This document shows, one piece after another, positions 14,560-22,685 of a stretch of 32,032 bases of DNA. Source of the DNA: Acidobacteriota bacterium (lineage in GTDB: Bacteria > Acidobacteriota > Vicinamibacteria > Vicinamibacterales > JAHECP01); assembly GCA_024641665.1 (NCBI GenBank), contig JAHECP010000053.1, positions 1 through 32,032 of the forward strand, in the 5' to 3' direction. The translations under genes and the position numbers were made by a program. Numbering within the stretch: position 1 is the stretch's first letter; each line of letters begins with the position of its first letter. Below the pieces are notes generated by a model that ran no database searches, was not told the origin of the DNA, and saw only the letters and a program-made list of their open reading frames with translations.

Positions 14560-15447
14560 ATGGAGCGAAAGACCGCCCACGACTTCGACCAGGAGCTGCT
14601 CACCCTCTTCGACGCCTACGTGCACGGCCGCATCGACCGCCGGACGTTTCTCGACAAAGCCGCGAAGTTCGCGGTCGGCGGCGTGACGGCCGCCATGCTG
14701 CTCGACCAGCTGAACCCGAAGTTCGCCGAGGCGCAGGTGGTCCCGCCGGATGACAAGCGCATCAAGGCGGAGTTCGTCGAGTACGCGTCCCCGAACGGCT
14801 ACGGCAAGGCGCACGGCTGCTTCGTGGGTCCGGCCAACCCCGGCGGCAAGCTCCCCGGCGTGCTCGTCGTCCACGAGAACCGCGGCCTCAACCCGCACAT
14901 CGAGGACATCGCCCGCCGGCTGGCGCTCGACAACTTCGTGGCGTTCGCACCCGACGCCCTCTTCCCGCTCGGCGGCTACCCCGGCAGCGAGGACGAGGCC
15001 CGCGCGCTCTTCCCGAAGCTGGATCAGGCGAAGACCCGCGAAGACTTCGTCGCGGCCGCCGCGTGGCTGAAGGCGCGCCCGGAATGCACCGGCAAATACG
15101 GCGCGGTGGGGTTCTGCTACGGCGGCGGTGTGGTGAACATGCTGGCTACCCGGCTGCCCGACCTCGGCGCCGCCGTGCCCTTCTACGGCAGCGCGCCGCC
15201 CCTCGAGGACGTGGCCCGGATCAAGGCGCCGCTCCTGGTGCAATCGGCGGAGGTGGACCCGCGCATCAACGCGAGCTGGCCCGACTATGAGGCCGCGCTC
15301 AAGGCCGCGAACGTGCGGTACGAGCGGTACGTGTACCCCGGCACGCAGCACGGCTTCAACAACGACACGACGCCCCGCTTCGACGCGGCCGCCTCCAGGC
15401 TGGCGTGGCAGCGGACCCTCGACTTCTTGAACAAGAACCTCCGCTAG
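14560..15447 (+). CDS. dienelactone hydrolase family protein, Tat-type leader
   Basis: Encodes 295 residues of the alpha/beta-hydrolase DLH family, which opens dienelactones and related esters. The catalytic triad is visible: C186 (GFCYGGG), D233 (SAEVDPR) and H264 (GTQHGFNN); E106 (VVHENRGL) is the usual Glu that orders the Cys. The N-terminal 60 residues are not part of the hydrolase: R27-R28 in DRRTFLDKA followed by a hydrophobic stretch (VGGVTAAMLL) looks like a twin-arginine signal, so the enzyme is probably exported folded. The ATG at 14560 is supported by GGAGG nine bases upstream. It stands alone, 86 bases after the M14 gene on the same strand. Confidence 0.88.
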   Translation: MERKTAHDFDQELLTLFDAYVHGRIDRRTFLDKAAKFAVGGVTAAMLLDQLNPKFAEAQVVPPDDKRIKAEFVEYASPNGYGKAHGCFVGPANPGGKLPGVLVVHENRGLNPHIEDIARRLALDNFVAFAPDALFPLGGYPGSEDEARALFPKLDQAKTREDFVAAAAWLKARPECTGKYGAVGFCYGGGVVNMLATRLPDLGAAVPFYGSAPPLEDVARIKAPLLVQSAEVDPRINASWPDYEAALKAANVRYERYVYPGTQHGFNNDTTPRFDAAASRLAWQRTLDFLNKNLR

Positions 15448-15475
15448 CACGGCTGAAGGCCGCCGTCAGTCTCGG

Positions 15476-15547
15476 TCACCACACGCTCGCGACGGCTCCG
15501 GACGCGCGGATGGTCCGGTCCTTGGTCACGAGCGCGGCCGCTTCGAC
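15476..15547 (-). pseudogene. C-terminal remnant of a VapC (PIN-domain) toxin
   Basis: The last 23 codons of a reading frame, ending AALVTKDRTIRASGAVASVW and a stop, match the C-terminus typical of VapC toxins (LVTKD, then IR, then a final VW). The rest of the toxin, including the acidic catalytic residues, is missing. The frame merges upstream with the 3' end of the antitoxin gene, as expected if one internal deletion removed the end of the antitoxin and most of the toxin. Confidence 0.65.
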
Positions 15548-15780
15548 GATGGCGGGACGACCGCCCACGCATCGAGAATCGGCCCCTCGATGTCGCCGCG
15601 GAGCGTGACGCTCCCGCGCAGCGAGGCCGGCTCCGTCCGGCGCGCCGGCACCACGCGCGCGATGGGCCTGCCGCGCTTGGTCACGACGAGGGGCTCGCCG
15701 GTTTCCGCGACTCGGTCGAGCAGAGCGAGGCACCGCGCCTTGAAGGCGCTGGCCGCGATGGACCGCGCATGGTCTGACAT
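15526..15780 (-). CDS. Phd/YefM-type antitoxin, orphan
   Basis: Encodes 84 residues. Residues 7-47 show the antitoxin fold (SIAASAFKARCLALLDRVAETGEPLVV, TKRGRPIARVVP) that binds DNA as a dimer; the second half (SVTLRGDIEGPILDAW) is the toxin-binding tail. The tail ends in PPSSKRPRS, which does not fit the family and overlaps the toxin remnant in another frame, so the natural end appears to have been lost in a deletion. A consensus TTGACA (minus strand, 15815-15810) precedes the gene, with a weak -10. Without its toxin it could still repress its own promoter or neutralise a related toxin elsewhere (inference). Confidence 0.78.
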   Translation of the reverse strand: MSDHARSIAASAFKARCLALLDRVAETGEPLVVTKRGRPIARVVPARRTEPASLRGSVTLRGDIEGPILDAWAVVPPSSKRPRS

Positions 15781-15892
15781 GACTTCACGATGTGACCACT
15801 ATGATCTCGTGTCAAGACCATTCACGACCGCGCGGCTCACCCGAAGGGTGGCGATCGTGCGGGCGACGGCGGGCCAGCCGCGCCCTCCCGTC

Positions 15893-17116
15893 TCAGCGGT
15901 GCCCCGACGACCCCGGAGCCGTGGCGGCCGAACGATCGAACACCACCCGCCCGTTCACGATGACCTTCTGGGTCTTGGCCCACGTGTTCAGCGGATGCCG
16001 ATCCCAGATCACGAGGTCGGCGTCCTTGCCGCGATCGATGCTCCCCAGCCGTCCGGCGACACCGAGGATCTCCGCCGCCGCCAGCGTGACGGCCCGCAGC
16101 GCCTGGTCCTCCGGTAGGCCATGGGCCTTGGCGATCGCCGCTTCCATGACGACCGATCGCCCGCCGTCATCGTCCGTGCTGAGCGCGATCTGAACGCCGG
16201 CCCGCCACAACCGCGCCGCGTTCTCCTCGGTCTGTTCGGCAAACTCGTAGCGCCCGCCGAAGCCCGCGCCAATCATGTTGGGGCCGACGACCACCGGGAC
16301 GCCGGCTTTCGCGAGCTCGGCGGCCACCACGTGCGCGCCGACGCCGACGTCGATCACCACGCGGACGTTGAACTCCTGGCCGATCCGCACGGCGCTCATG
16401 ATGTCCTCCGGCGTGTTGGCCTGCACGCGCAACGGCACCTCCCGGCGCAGCACGCGGCCCAGCGCCTCCAGCCCCAGGTCGCGCGGCGTGGCGCCACCGG
16501 CCTGCACCCGCTGCGCGTACTCCTGCGCGCGGACGAGCGCGTCGCGGATGAGGGCGACCTCGCCCATGCGCGTCCGCGGGGCCGCCTCGCCGAACGACTG
16601 CTTCGGCACTTCGCCGAGCGAGGCGCTCATGCCCGCCGCATCGCTGACGACCACGTCCGACGTGCGCCCGGCGAGCTTCACGACGGCGCCCATCCCGCCC
16701 AGCACGTTCTCGGGCCCGGGCGTCACGTAGACCGCCGTGACGCCTTCACGTAGCCAGTCGCTGTTCGGCCGGAGCGTGAACGACTCGACGACGCGCACCT
16801 GCGGCACCAGCGCACCGGAGGTCTCCCACGCGTCAACCGGGTTGACGCCGAAGCCGGTGCGCGCGTCGATGATGCCGGGCGTGACGATCTGGCCCTTCGC
16901 CTCGATGACGGTGGCGCCCGGCGGAATCGTCACGGCGCGGCCTACCGCCTCGATCGTCCCGTTTCGAATCAGCACCACGCCCTCGTCGATGACCGGTCCG
17001 GACACGGTATAGATGCGCGCGCCGCGAATGGCTGTCACTTGATCCTGGGCAGCCGCGTGCGCGCCGAGGGTCACGAACGCGAAGACGACGGCGATGAACC
17101 TGCCAGGTTTCGACAT
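15893..17116 (-). CDS. amidohydrolase-fold exported protein, metal motif lost
   Basis: Encodes 407 residues with a signal peptide (MSKPGRFIAVVFAFVTLGAHAAAQ region). The overall fold is that of imidazolonepropionase-like amidohydrolases: an N-terminal beta-sandwich (AIRGARIYTVSGPVIDEGVVLI), barrel, and the closing LGSIDRGKDADLVIWD. The usual metal-binding His-x-His after the PGI/PGL strand is replaced by DARTGF, and the later His position reads VIDVGVG; STDDDGG keeps the Asp region. It may therefore be inactive alone and serve as a partner of the upstream amidohydrolase. The ATG at 17114-17116 lies only eight bases after that gene's stop, so the two form one operon. A longer frame from 17167 overlaps the neighbour and is rejected. 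Confidence 0.83.
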   Translation of the reverse strand: MSKPGRFIAVVFAFVTLGAHAAAQDQVTAIRGARIYTVSGPVIDEGVVLIRNGTIEAVGRAVTIPPGATVIEAKGQIVTPGIIDARTGFGVNPVDAWETSGALVPQVRVVESFTLRPNSDWLREGVTAVYVTPGPENVLGGMGAVVKLAGRTSDVVVSDAAGMSASLGEVPKQSFGEAAPRTRMGEVALIRDALVRAQEYAQRVQAGGATPRDLGLEALGRVLRREVPLRVQANTPEDIMSAVRIGQEFNVRVVIDVGVGAHVVAAELAKAGVPVVVGPNMIGAGFGGRYEFAEQTEENAARLWRAGVQIALSTDDDGGRSVVMEAAIAKAHGLPEDQALRAVTLAAAEILGVAGRLGSIDRGKDADLVIWDRHPLNTWAKTQKVIVNGRVVFDRSAATAPGSSGHR

Positions 17117-17124
17117 GGCTGCCC

Positions 17125-18411
17125 TCACTGCTGCGAGACGACCCCCGCCGGCGGCGGGAACACGCACGCGTGCGTCGCGCGGTCGTAAACCTGCCGCCCC
17201 TCCACGAACACCAGATCGACCAGGCTGTCGAACTCGAGCGGCGGCCCGCTCAGGATGACGAAGTCGGCGTCCTTCCCGACCTCGAGACTCCCGATGCGTT
17301 TGTCCAGACGCAACAGCGAGGCCCCGTTGATCGTGAGGGCCTTCAGCGCGTCGGCCTCGGACATCCCATGTCGGACCTCCAGCGCGGCGATGTGCCGCAG
17401 GTAGTACTGAGGCCCGTCCGGATGATCCTGGTGGAAGGCGACCTTGCCGCCGAGCTGCACGAAGCGCACCGGCCCGTCGAGCAGCCGCGACTCGTACCCC
17501 ATGCCGGGCAGGACGGGCCCGAAGCTGACGGGCACGCCCGCCTTGGCGACTTCGTCGACGACGTCGACGAGCTCCGTGCCGTGGATGATGAACAGGTCGA
17601 GATTGAACTCCTTCGCCACCCGCAGGATGTTCAAGATCTCGAGCGTGCTCTGCGCGTGAGCGCTCGCGACCATCTCGTGCGTGAGCAACTTACCGAGGGC
17701 CTCGAGCTTGAGGTTGCGGGCCGGCGGAGGACCCGATCGCCCACCGGCGTCGTATCGCTCCCACGCCTTCTGGTACTCCTGGGCCGCGATCAGGCTCTCC
17801 CGCAGGATCGACGCGACCCCCATGTGCGTCGTGGGATACATGCGGCGCTCGCGAAACGTGGTCCGCAGCGCGAACTTCATCGGGCCCGGCGCGAGGAACA
17901 TGTGGTCCACCGTGCCGCCCCGCAGCTTCAGCACCACCGCCTGGCCACCGTTGGGCGTCTGGCTCCCGGGAGTGATGTTGACCGTGGTGACGCCGGCCGC
18001 GAGCGAGATGTAGAAGGCTCGATCGGACGTGTCGATCGAGTCGATGCCGCGGACCTGCGCGTTGATGGGGCCCGAGAGCTCGTTGTTGTCGAGATCTGCC
18101 GGAACCCACAGGCGCTTCATGCCCATATGCGAGTGGCTCTCGACCAGGCCCGGCATGAGGGTGCGGCCGCCGGCGTCGATGACGCGCGCGCCGGCCGGCA
18201 CGGGCACGTTGGCGCCGATTGCCGTGATCTTCCCGTCGGTCACGACGAGCGTGCCCGACGCGATGACCGGCCCGGTGATCGGGTAGATCCACGCGTTGCG
18301 CACCGCCAGCACCTCAGGTGGCGGTTGCGCGAGCGCCGTGTCGGTCTCCGTGAAGGCGAACGTCACGAAGAGAGGAAGGGCGATTGCGGTCAGCAACACC
18401 TTGACGCGCAT
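17125..18411 (-). CDS. exported amidohydrolase (imidazolonepropionase-like)
   Basis: Encodes 428 residues. A signal peptide (about 1-28, ending ALAQ) indicates periplasmic or extracellular action. It carries the amidohydrolase motifs: H93-x-H95 (GLVESHSHMGM) for metal, a later His in LFIIHGTELV, and the Asp region FHQDHPDG. The closing IGSLEVGKDADFVIL is typical of the superfamily. Substrates of this subgroup include cyclic amides and some dipeptides (prolidase-like members), so a role in peptide breakdown is plausible but unproven. The ATG at 18409-18411 has GGAGGTG just upstream. First gene of a two-gene operon; the CocE-type gene is divergent, across a 202-bp shared region. Confidence 0.87.
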   Translation of the reverse strand: MRVKVLLTAIALPLFVTFAFTETDTALAQPPPEVLAVRNAWIYPITGPVIASGTLVVTDGKITAIGANVPVPAGARVIDAGGRTLMPGLVESHSHMGMKRLWVPADLDNNELSGPINAQVRGIDSIDTSDRAFYISLAAGVTTVNITPGSQTPNGGQAVVLKLRGGTVDHMFLAPGPMKFALRTTFRERRMYPTTHMGVASILRESLIAAQEYQKAWERYDAGGRSGPPPARNLKLEALGKLLTHEMVASAHAQSTLEILNILRVAKEFNLDLFIIHGTELVDVVDEVAKAGVPVSFGPVLPGMGYESRLLDGPVRFVQLGGKVAFHQDHPDGPQYYLRHIAALEVRHGMSEADALKALTINGASLLRLDKRIGSLEVGKDADFVILSGPPLEFDSLVDLVFVEGRQVYDRATHACVFPPPAGVVSQQ

Positions 18412-18613
18412 GCTGCACCTCCAGTCGGTTTGTCACGGTCCGCCGTCGATCTGGCGCGGGAGTGTACCTGGGAGTCGGAGGCTAGTCAAAAACCTGCCCC
18501 TGGAACCTCGAGCCCAAATGATCGAGACTAATGCGGATTCGCGCCTGCCCGGGCCAGCGTCGTCCCGATGCCGGGTAAGGCCCCTGGGGCAGGGATCGGA
18601 AGGAGATGCCGTG

Positions 18614-20692
18614 ATGCGTGCGCGCAAGATCGGACCGGTGCTGTTCGCTGCGGCGTCGCTGGTCGCGGGGCTCGTCGTCCTGGCCGCCCTTTCGGGTTGC
18701 ACCGTGCAGGCGCCGGGCGGCGCCCGGCTCGCGGGCGACTGGGACTACTACCGGATGCTGGGCGCGGCGCCGAACGGCGGCTTCGAGGCGCGACGGCGGT
18801 TCGGCTTCGCCCACTTCGACGGCCCGTCGGCCGATGGCGCGTGGCTCAAACGCCGGAGCGGCGACCCGCTCGAGTCGATCGCCGGCGTCACGGTGACCGG
18901 CGACTCAGTCGTCGTCTCGCTCGGCGACGACCGCTCGATCCGGGCGACCCTCAGCGGGGACACCATCACCGGCCGGATCTACCGCGGGGACACGCCCATC
19001 GACCGGGTCTGGCTCGAGCGGCGCACCACGGGGCCCGTGTGGGAGCCGAACTACCCGCTCTGGTCGGGCGACGTCTCCCAGCCGACCTACAAGGTCACGA
19101 TCGATCCGGCCGTGCCCATGACGGCCCGCGACGGCACCACGCTCATGAACTACGTGGCGCGGCCGGTCGGCGACGGCCCGTTCGGCGTCGTCCTCGAGCG
19201 CACGCCCTACCTCCGCACCGACGAGGCCAACGGCGAGTTCTGGGCGTCACGCGGCTACATCTACGTGAAACAGGACGTGCGCGGCCGCGGCGGGTCGGGC
19301 GGCGTCCTCGACATGAACGCCATGCAGGAGCAGGACGGGTACGACGCCGTGGAGTGGGCGGCGGCGCTGCCGGGCAGCAACGGGAAGGTCGGGATGATCG
19401 GCCGCTCCAACCCGGGGCTCTACACCTGGTACGCCGCGATCGCGCGGCCGCCCCACCTCGCCACCATCGCGCCGGTGGTGGCCACCGCCGATCCGCTGCG
19501 GCTCGTGCCCTACATCGACATGGTGTTCTCCCCCACCATCGTCCCCTGGCTCTGCCTGACGGCGGACAAGGAGACGCTTTCGGACATCAGCAACGTGGAC
19601 GAGGTGCGCGCGTTCAACCACCTGCCCGTCATCGAGAGCGCCGAGCTGGCCGGCTGCCCCCGCCCGCAGTTCTGGAACGACTGGTTCGACCACCAGCAGG
19701 AAGACGATTACTGGCGCGGCCTGAGCATCGAGCGGCGCCTGGATCGGGTACAGGTGCCGGTGCTCGGCATCGCCGGGTGGCACGACGACGCCCGCGGCAC
19801 GATCCGCAACTACACGGCGATCGACGCGCTCGCCCACCACCCGTTCCAGCGCGTGGTGATGGACGCGGGCGCCCACAAGGGGATCGACTACGTCAACGGC
19901 GCCTTCGGGCCCGAGGCGCGTATCGATCACCGCGCGCTGCAGCTGCGCTGGTTCGATCACTACCTGAAAGGCCTCGACAACGGCGTGGACAGCGAGCCGC
20001 CCCTGGATCTCTTCATTCAGGGGGACAACACGTGGCGCAAGGAGCACGAGTGGCCGCTGGCGCGCACGGTGTGGAAGGACTTCTACCTCCGGTCGGGCGG
20101 CGTGCTGGACACCACGGCCCCTGGCAAGGACGAGGCGGCCGACGAATACGCGTACGACCCCGGTGACCCGACACCCTACCTGGTGGACGCCCGCGAGCTG
20201 GAGCTGAACATCAGCGAGGACTACCAGGCGGTGGACCGGGAGCGCCACGATCTCGTGACCTACACGACCGCACCCCTGGAGAAGGACACCGAGATCACCG
20301 GGCCGATGACGGCCACGCTATGGGCGGCCACCGACGCGCGGGACACGGACTGGAACGTGATGATCCTGGACGTCTACCCCGACGGCCGTGCGATCCACAT
20401 CCAGGATGGCGTGGCGCGGGCCCGCTTCCGCCACGGCTTCGACCGGCCCGATCTCCTCACGCCCGGGGAGATCAACCAGTACGACATCGACCTCTGGGCC
20501 ACGGCCCTGGTGATCCCGGCGGGTCACCGCATCCGGGTGACGGTGGCGTCGGCCGCGTTCCCCAAGTACGACCGGAACCTGAACACGGGCGGGGACAACG
20601 AGCGGGACACGAAATACGTCGTGGCGCACCAGCGGATCTTCCACGACGCGGCGCACCCCTCGCACGTGCAGCTGCCGATCGTTCCGCGGTAG
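18614..20692 (+). CDS. CocE/NonD-family hydrolase, lipoprotein
   Basis: Encodes 692 residues. A lipobox at LAALSGC (C29) predicts a lipid-anchored envelope protein. Residues ~155-480 are the X-Pro-dipeptidyl-peptidase/CocE alpha/beta-hydrolase domain with S265 (MIGRSNPGLYTW), D391 or D392 (GWHDDARG) and H421 (GAHKGIDY); ~520-690 is the C-terminal jelly-roll domain (ITGPMTATLWAATDARDTDW). The usual nucleophile elbow is GxSxGG; here it reads GRSNPG, an unusual variant. About 120 residues between the lipobox and the hydrolase domain are extra. The ATG at 18614 follows AAGGAG; a GTG three bases earlier is equally possible. It likely cleaves acyl-peptides or esters. Confidence 0.87.
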   Translation: MRARKIGPVLFAAASLVAGLVVLAALSGCTVQAPGGARLAGDWDYYRMLGAAPNGGFEARRRFGFAHFDGPSADGAWLKRRSGDPLESIAGVTVTGDSVVVSLGDDRSIRATLSGDTITGRIYRGDTPIDRVWLERRTTGPVWEPNYPLWSGDVSQPTYKVTIDPAVPMTARDGTTLMNYVARPVGDGPFGVVLERTPYLRTDEANGEFWASRGYIYVKQDVRGRGGSGGVLDMNAMQEQDGYDAVEWAAALPGSNGKVGMIGRSNPGLYTWYAAIARPPHLATIAPVVATADPLRLVPYIDMVFSPTIVPWLCLTADKETLSDISNVDEVRAFNHLPVIESAELAGCPRPQFWNDWFDHQQEDDYWRGLSIERRLDRVQVPVLGIAGWHDDARGTIRNYTAIDALAHHPFQRVVMDAGAHKGIDYVNGAFGPEARIDHRALQLRWFDHYLKGLDNGVDSEPPLDLFIQGDNTWRKEHEWPLARTVWKDFYLRSGGVLDTTAPGKDEAADEYAYDPGDPTPYLVDARELELNISEDYQAVDRERHDLVTYTTAPLEKDTEITGPMTATLWAATDARDTDWNVMILDVYPDGRAIHIQDGVARARFRHGFDRPDLLTPGEINQYDIDLWATALVIPAGHRIRVTVASAAFPKYDRNLNTGGDNERDTKYVVAHQRIFHDAAHPSHVQLPIVPR

Positions 20693-20704
20693 CGAGCACG
20701 CGTC

Positions 20705-21838
20705 CTAGGCAGCCAGCACCTTCCCGTAGAACGCCTCGTACTCGGAGACGATGCACGGCTCGCAGAAGCGCTCGCACACCACGCGCCGGGCGCCCTCGGC
20801 CAGGCGGGCGTGCAGTGCGTCGTCTGTGAGCACCTCGACGGCCCGCGCCGCCATGCCGTCGATGTCGTCGGGCGGCAGCAGGAAGCCGCTCACGCCGTCC
20901 GCGACGACCTCCGGCAGGCCGCCCACCCGCGACGCGATGACCGGCACGCTGCAGGCCATCGCCTCGAGCGCGGCCTGCCCGAAGCTCTCCTGCGAGGACG
21001 GCAGCAGCAGCAGGTCCGCGACCGACAGGAGCGCCGCGACGTCCTCCTGATCGCCGAGCGCCACCACGGCGTCCCCCAGCCCCAGCTTGCGCGCGCGGGC
21101 CAGGGCGCCGTCGAGGTCCGGCCCCTCGCCCACGAGCAGCAGCCGCGAGCCGACCTGCGCGTGCACGCGCGCGAAGATGTCCACGACCACCTCGGCCCGC
21201 TTCACGGGCCGGAAGTTCGAGATGTGCACGACGAGCTTGTGGTCGGGCCGGTTGACCAGACGCTCCCTCAGCCCGGGCACCGGCTGGCGGCAATAGGTCG
21301 TGCAGTTGACGTAGTTCGGGATCACCTGGATGTCGCGCTGGATCCGCATCGCGCGGTACGTGTCCGCCTTCAGGCTCTCGGAGACGGCCGTGACGCCGTC
21401 GGACTGGTTGATGGAGAACGCGACGGTTTCCGAGTACGACGAGTTGCTCCCCAGCAGCGTGATGTCGGTGCCGTGCAGCGTGGTGACGATGCGCGGCACG
21501 GGCCCGCCGTTCGCCGTGAGAATCTGCCGCGCGAGGTACGCGGCCGTGGCGTGCGGCACCGCGTAGTGCGCGTGCAGCACCTCCAGCTTCACCTCGCGGG
21601 CGAGCTGCACCAGCCGGTTCGCCAGCGACAGCAGGTACTGCGGCTCGCGCAGCAGCGGATAGGACGGCGTATCGACGCGGTGAAAGGCCAGCCCCGTCTG
21701 GAAGTCGCGCAGGCGGAACGGCGGCTCGGTGCTCACGAGGTGGACGTCGTGGCCGCGGCGCGCCAGGCTCCGGGCCAGCTCGGTCGCGACGACGCCGCTC
21801 CCGCCCACCGACGCATAGCACACGATGCCGATTCTCAC
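20705..21838 (-). CDS. bshA: bacillithiol biosynthesis glycosyltransferase BshA
   Basis: Encodes 377 residues, a GT4 glycosyltransferase. It joins GlcNAc from UDP-GlcNAc to L-malate, the first step of bacillithiol synthesis, in the cytoplasm. Signatures: GGSGVVATELARSLARRGHDVH at the N-terminus, YPLLREPQYLLSLANRL, HAHYAVPHATAAYLA, TLHGTDITLLG, and the GT4 Glu motif ESFGQAALEAMACSVPVIAS. The length fits the family. The start is the GTG at 21836-21838, overlapping the bshB1 stop as GTGA, so the two are translationally coupled. It ends 12 bases from the convergent CocE-type gene. The third pathway gene, bshC, is not in the window. Confidence 0.93.
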   Translation of the reverse strand: MRIGIVCYASVGGSGVVATELARSLARRGHDVHLVSTEPPFRLRDFQTGLAFHRVDTPSYPLLREPQYLLSLANRLVQLAREVKLEVLHAHYAVPHATAAYLARQILTANGGPVPRIVTTLHGTDITLLGSNSSYSETVAFSINQSDGVTAVSESLKADTYRAMRIQRDIQVIPNYVNCTTYCRQPVPGLRERLVNRPDHKLVVHISNFRPVKRAEVVVDIFARVHAQVGSRLLLVGEGPDLDGALARARKLGLGDAVVALGDQEDVAALLSVADLLLLPSSQESFGQAALEAMACSVPVIASRVGGLPEVVADGVSGFLLPPDDIDGMAARAVEVLTDDALHARLAEGARRVVCERFCEPCIVSEYEAFYGKVLAA

Positions 21839-22569
21839 GACCGACCGCCGATCTCCGGGTCCGGCCCGGCGTCTCTGAACAGGTGCCCGCGCACGACCGG
21901 CTCACGGACGACGATTCCCTCGGCGAACGCCACGCCGGCCTGCGCGCCGAACTGCGCGTCGCGGCTCTCGATGAGCTGACGGAAGCGCGGCGACATGAGC
22001 CGCGTGGGCGCCGCGCCCTCCCACGCCGGCTCGAACTGCGACCGGTGGCAGGCGAGCGCGCGGCGCTTCGTCTCGTAGTGCGCCGAGACGTCGACGACGA
22101 AGGACGCCGGCGCCATGTCGTTGATGAAGTAGTAGCAGACCCAGCCGGGGCGCCACGGCTCGCCGCCGCGCGGGAACCGCCGCAAGCCGGCGTCGAACAC
22201 GGCTCGGGTGACGAGCGCGCTCGCCGCGCCGTGATCGGGGTGCCGGTCGCGCCAGTAGGGCGCGGCCACGGCCCGCGGCCGCCAGCGTCGAATCACGTCG
22301 ACGAGCGCGCCGATCTGATCGGCGCCGCCGTCGAGGCCGCCGTCGGGCAGCCGGAGGTTGGTCCGCCACGCCGCGCCCAGCACGCGGGCGGCGGCGTCGG
22401 CCTCCACGATCCGCTCCTCGACCGTGCCGTTCGTGCCCAGCTCGCCGGCCGTCAGATCGCACAGGCCGACGCGCGCCCCCATGGCCACGTGCCGGGCAAC
22501 CGTCCCGCCGAGCCCGATCTCGATGTCATCGGGATGCGGGCCGAACACCAGCAAATCGACGTGCTCCAC
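21835..22569 (-). CDS. bshB1: bacillithiol biosynthesis deacetylase BshB1
   Basis: Encodes 244 residues of the LmbE/PIG-L zinc deacetylase family. It removes acetate from GlcNAc-malate, the second step of bacillithiol synthesis. The zinc motif is PHPDDIEIGLGG near the N-terminus with a further His in DRHPDHGAAS; LTAGELGTNGTVEERIVEA and the final-third CHRSQF are typical of BshB1 rather than of other LmbE members. The start is GTG at 22567-22569, with GGAG seven bases upstream. It is first in the pair with bshA and lies 116 bases after amt on the same strand, so a shared transcript with amt is possible. Confidence 0.92.
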   Translation of the reverse strand: MEHVDLLVFGPHPDDIEIGLGGTVARHVAMGARVGLCDLTAGELGTNGTVEERIVEADAAARVLGAAWRTNLRLPDGGLDGGADQIGALVDVIRRWRPRAVAAPYWRDRHPDHGAASALVTRAVFDAGLRRFPRGGEPWRPGWVCYYFINDMAPASFVVDVSAHYETKRRALACHRSQFEPAWEGAAPTRLMSPRFRQLIESRDAQFGAQAGVAFAEGIVVREPVVRGHLFRDAGPDPEIGGRS

Positions 22570-22685
22570 CTGGGATCTCCGTCGCGTTCGCCCATCCGGC
22601 GTCCGCGGTCGAATGACGAGCAGTACCCCATTATCTCCGTTTTAGCTGCCCGGATCCCCCGCATGGCCGGCACGCGACGGCCCGT

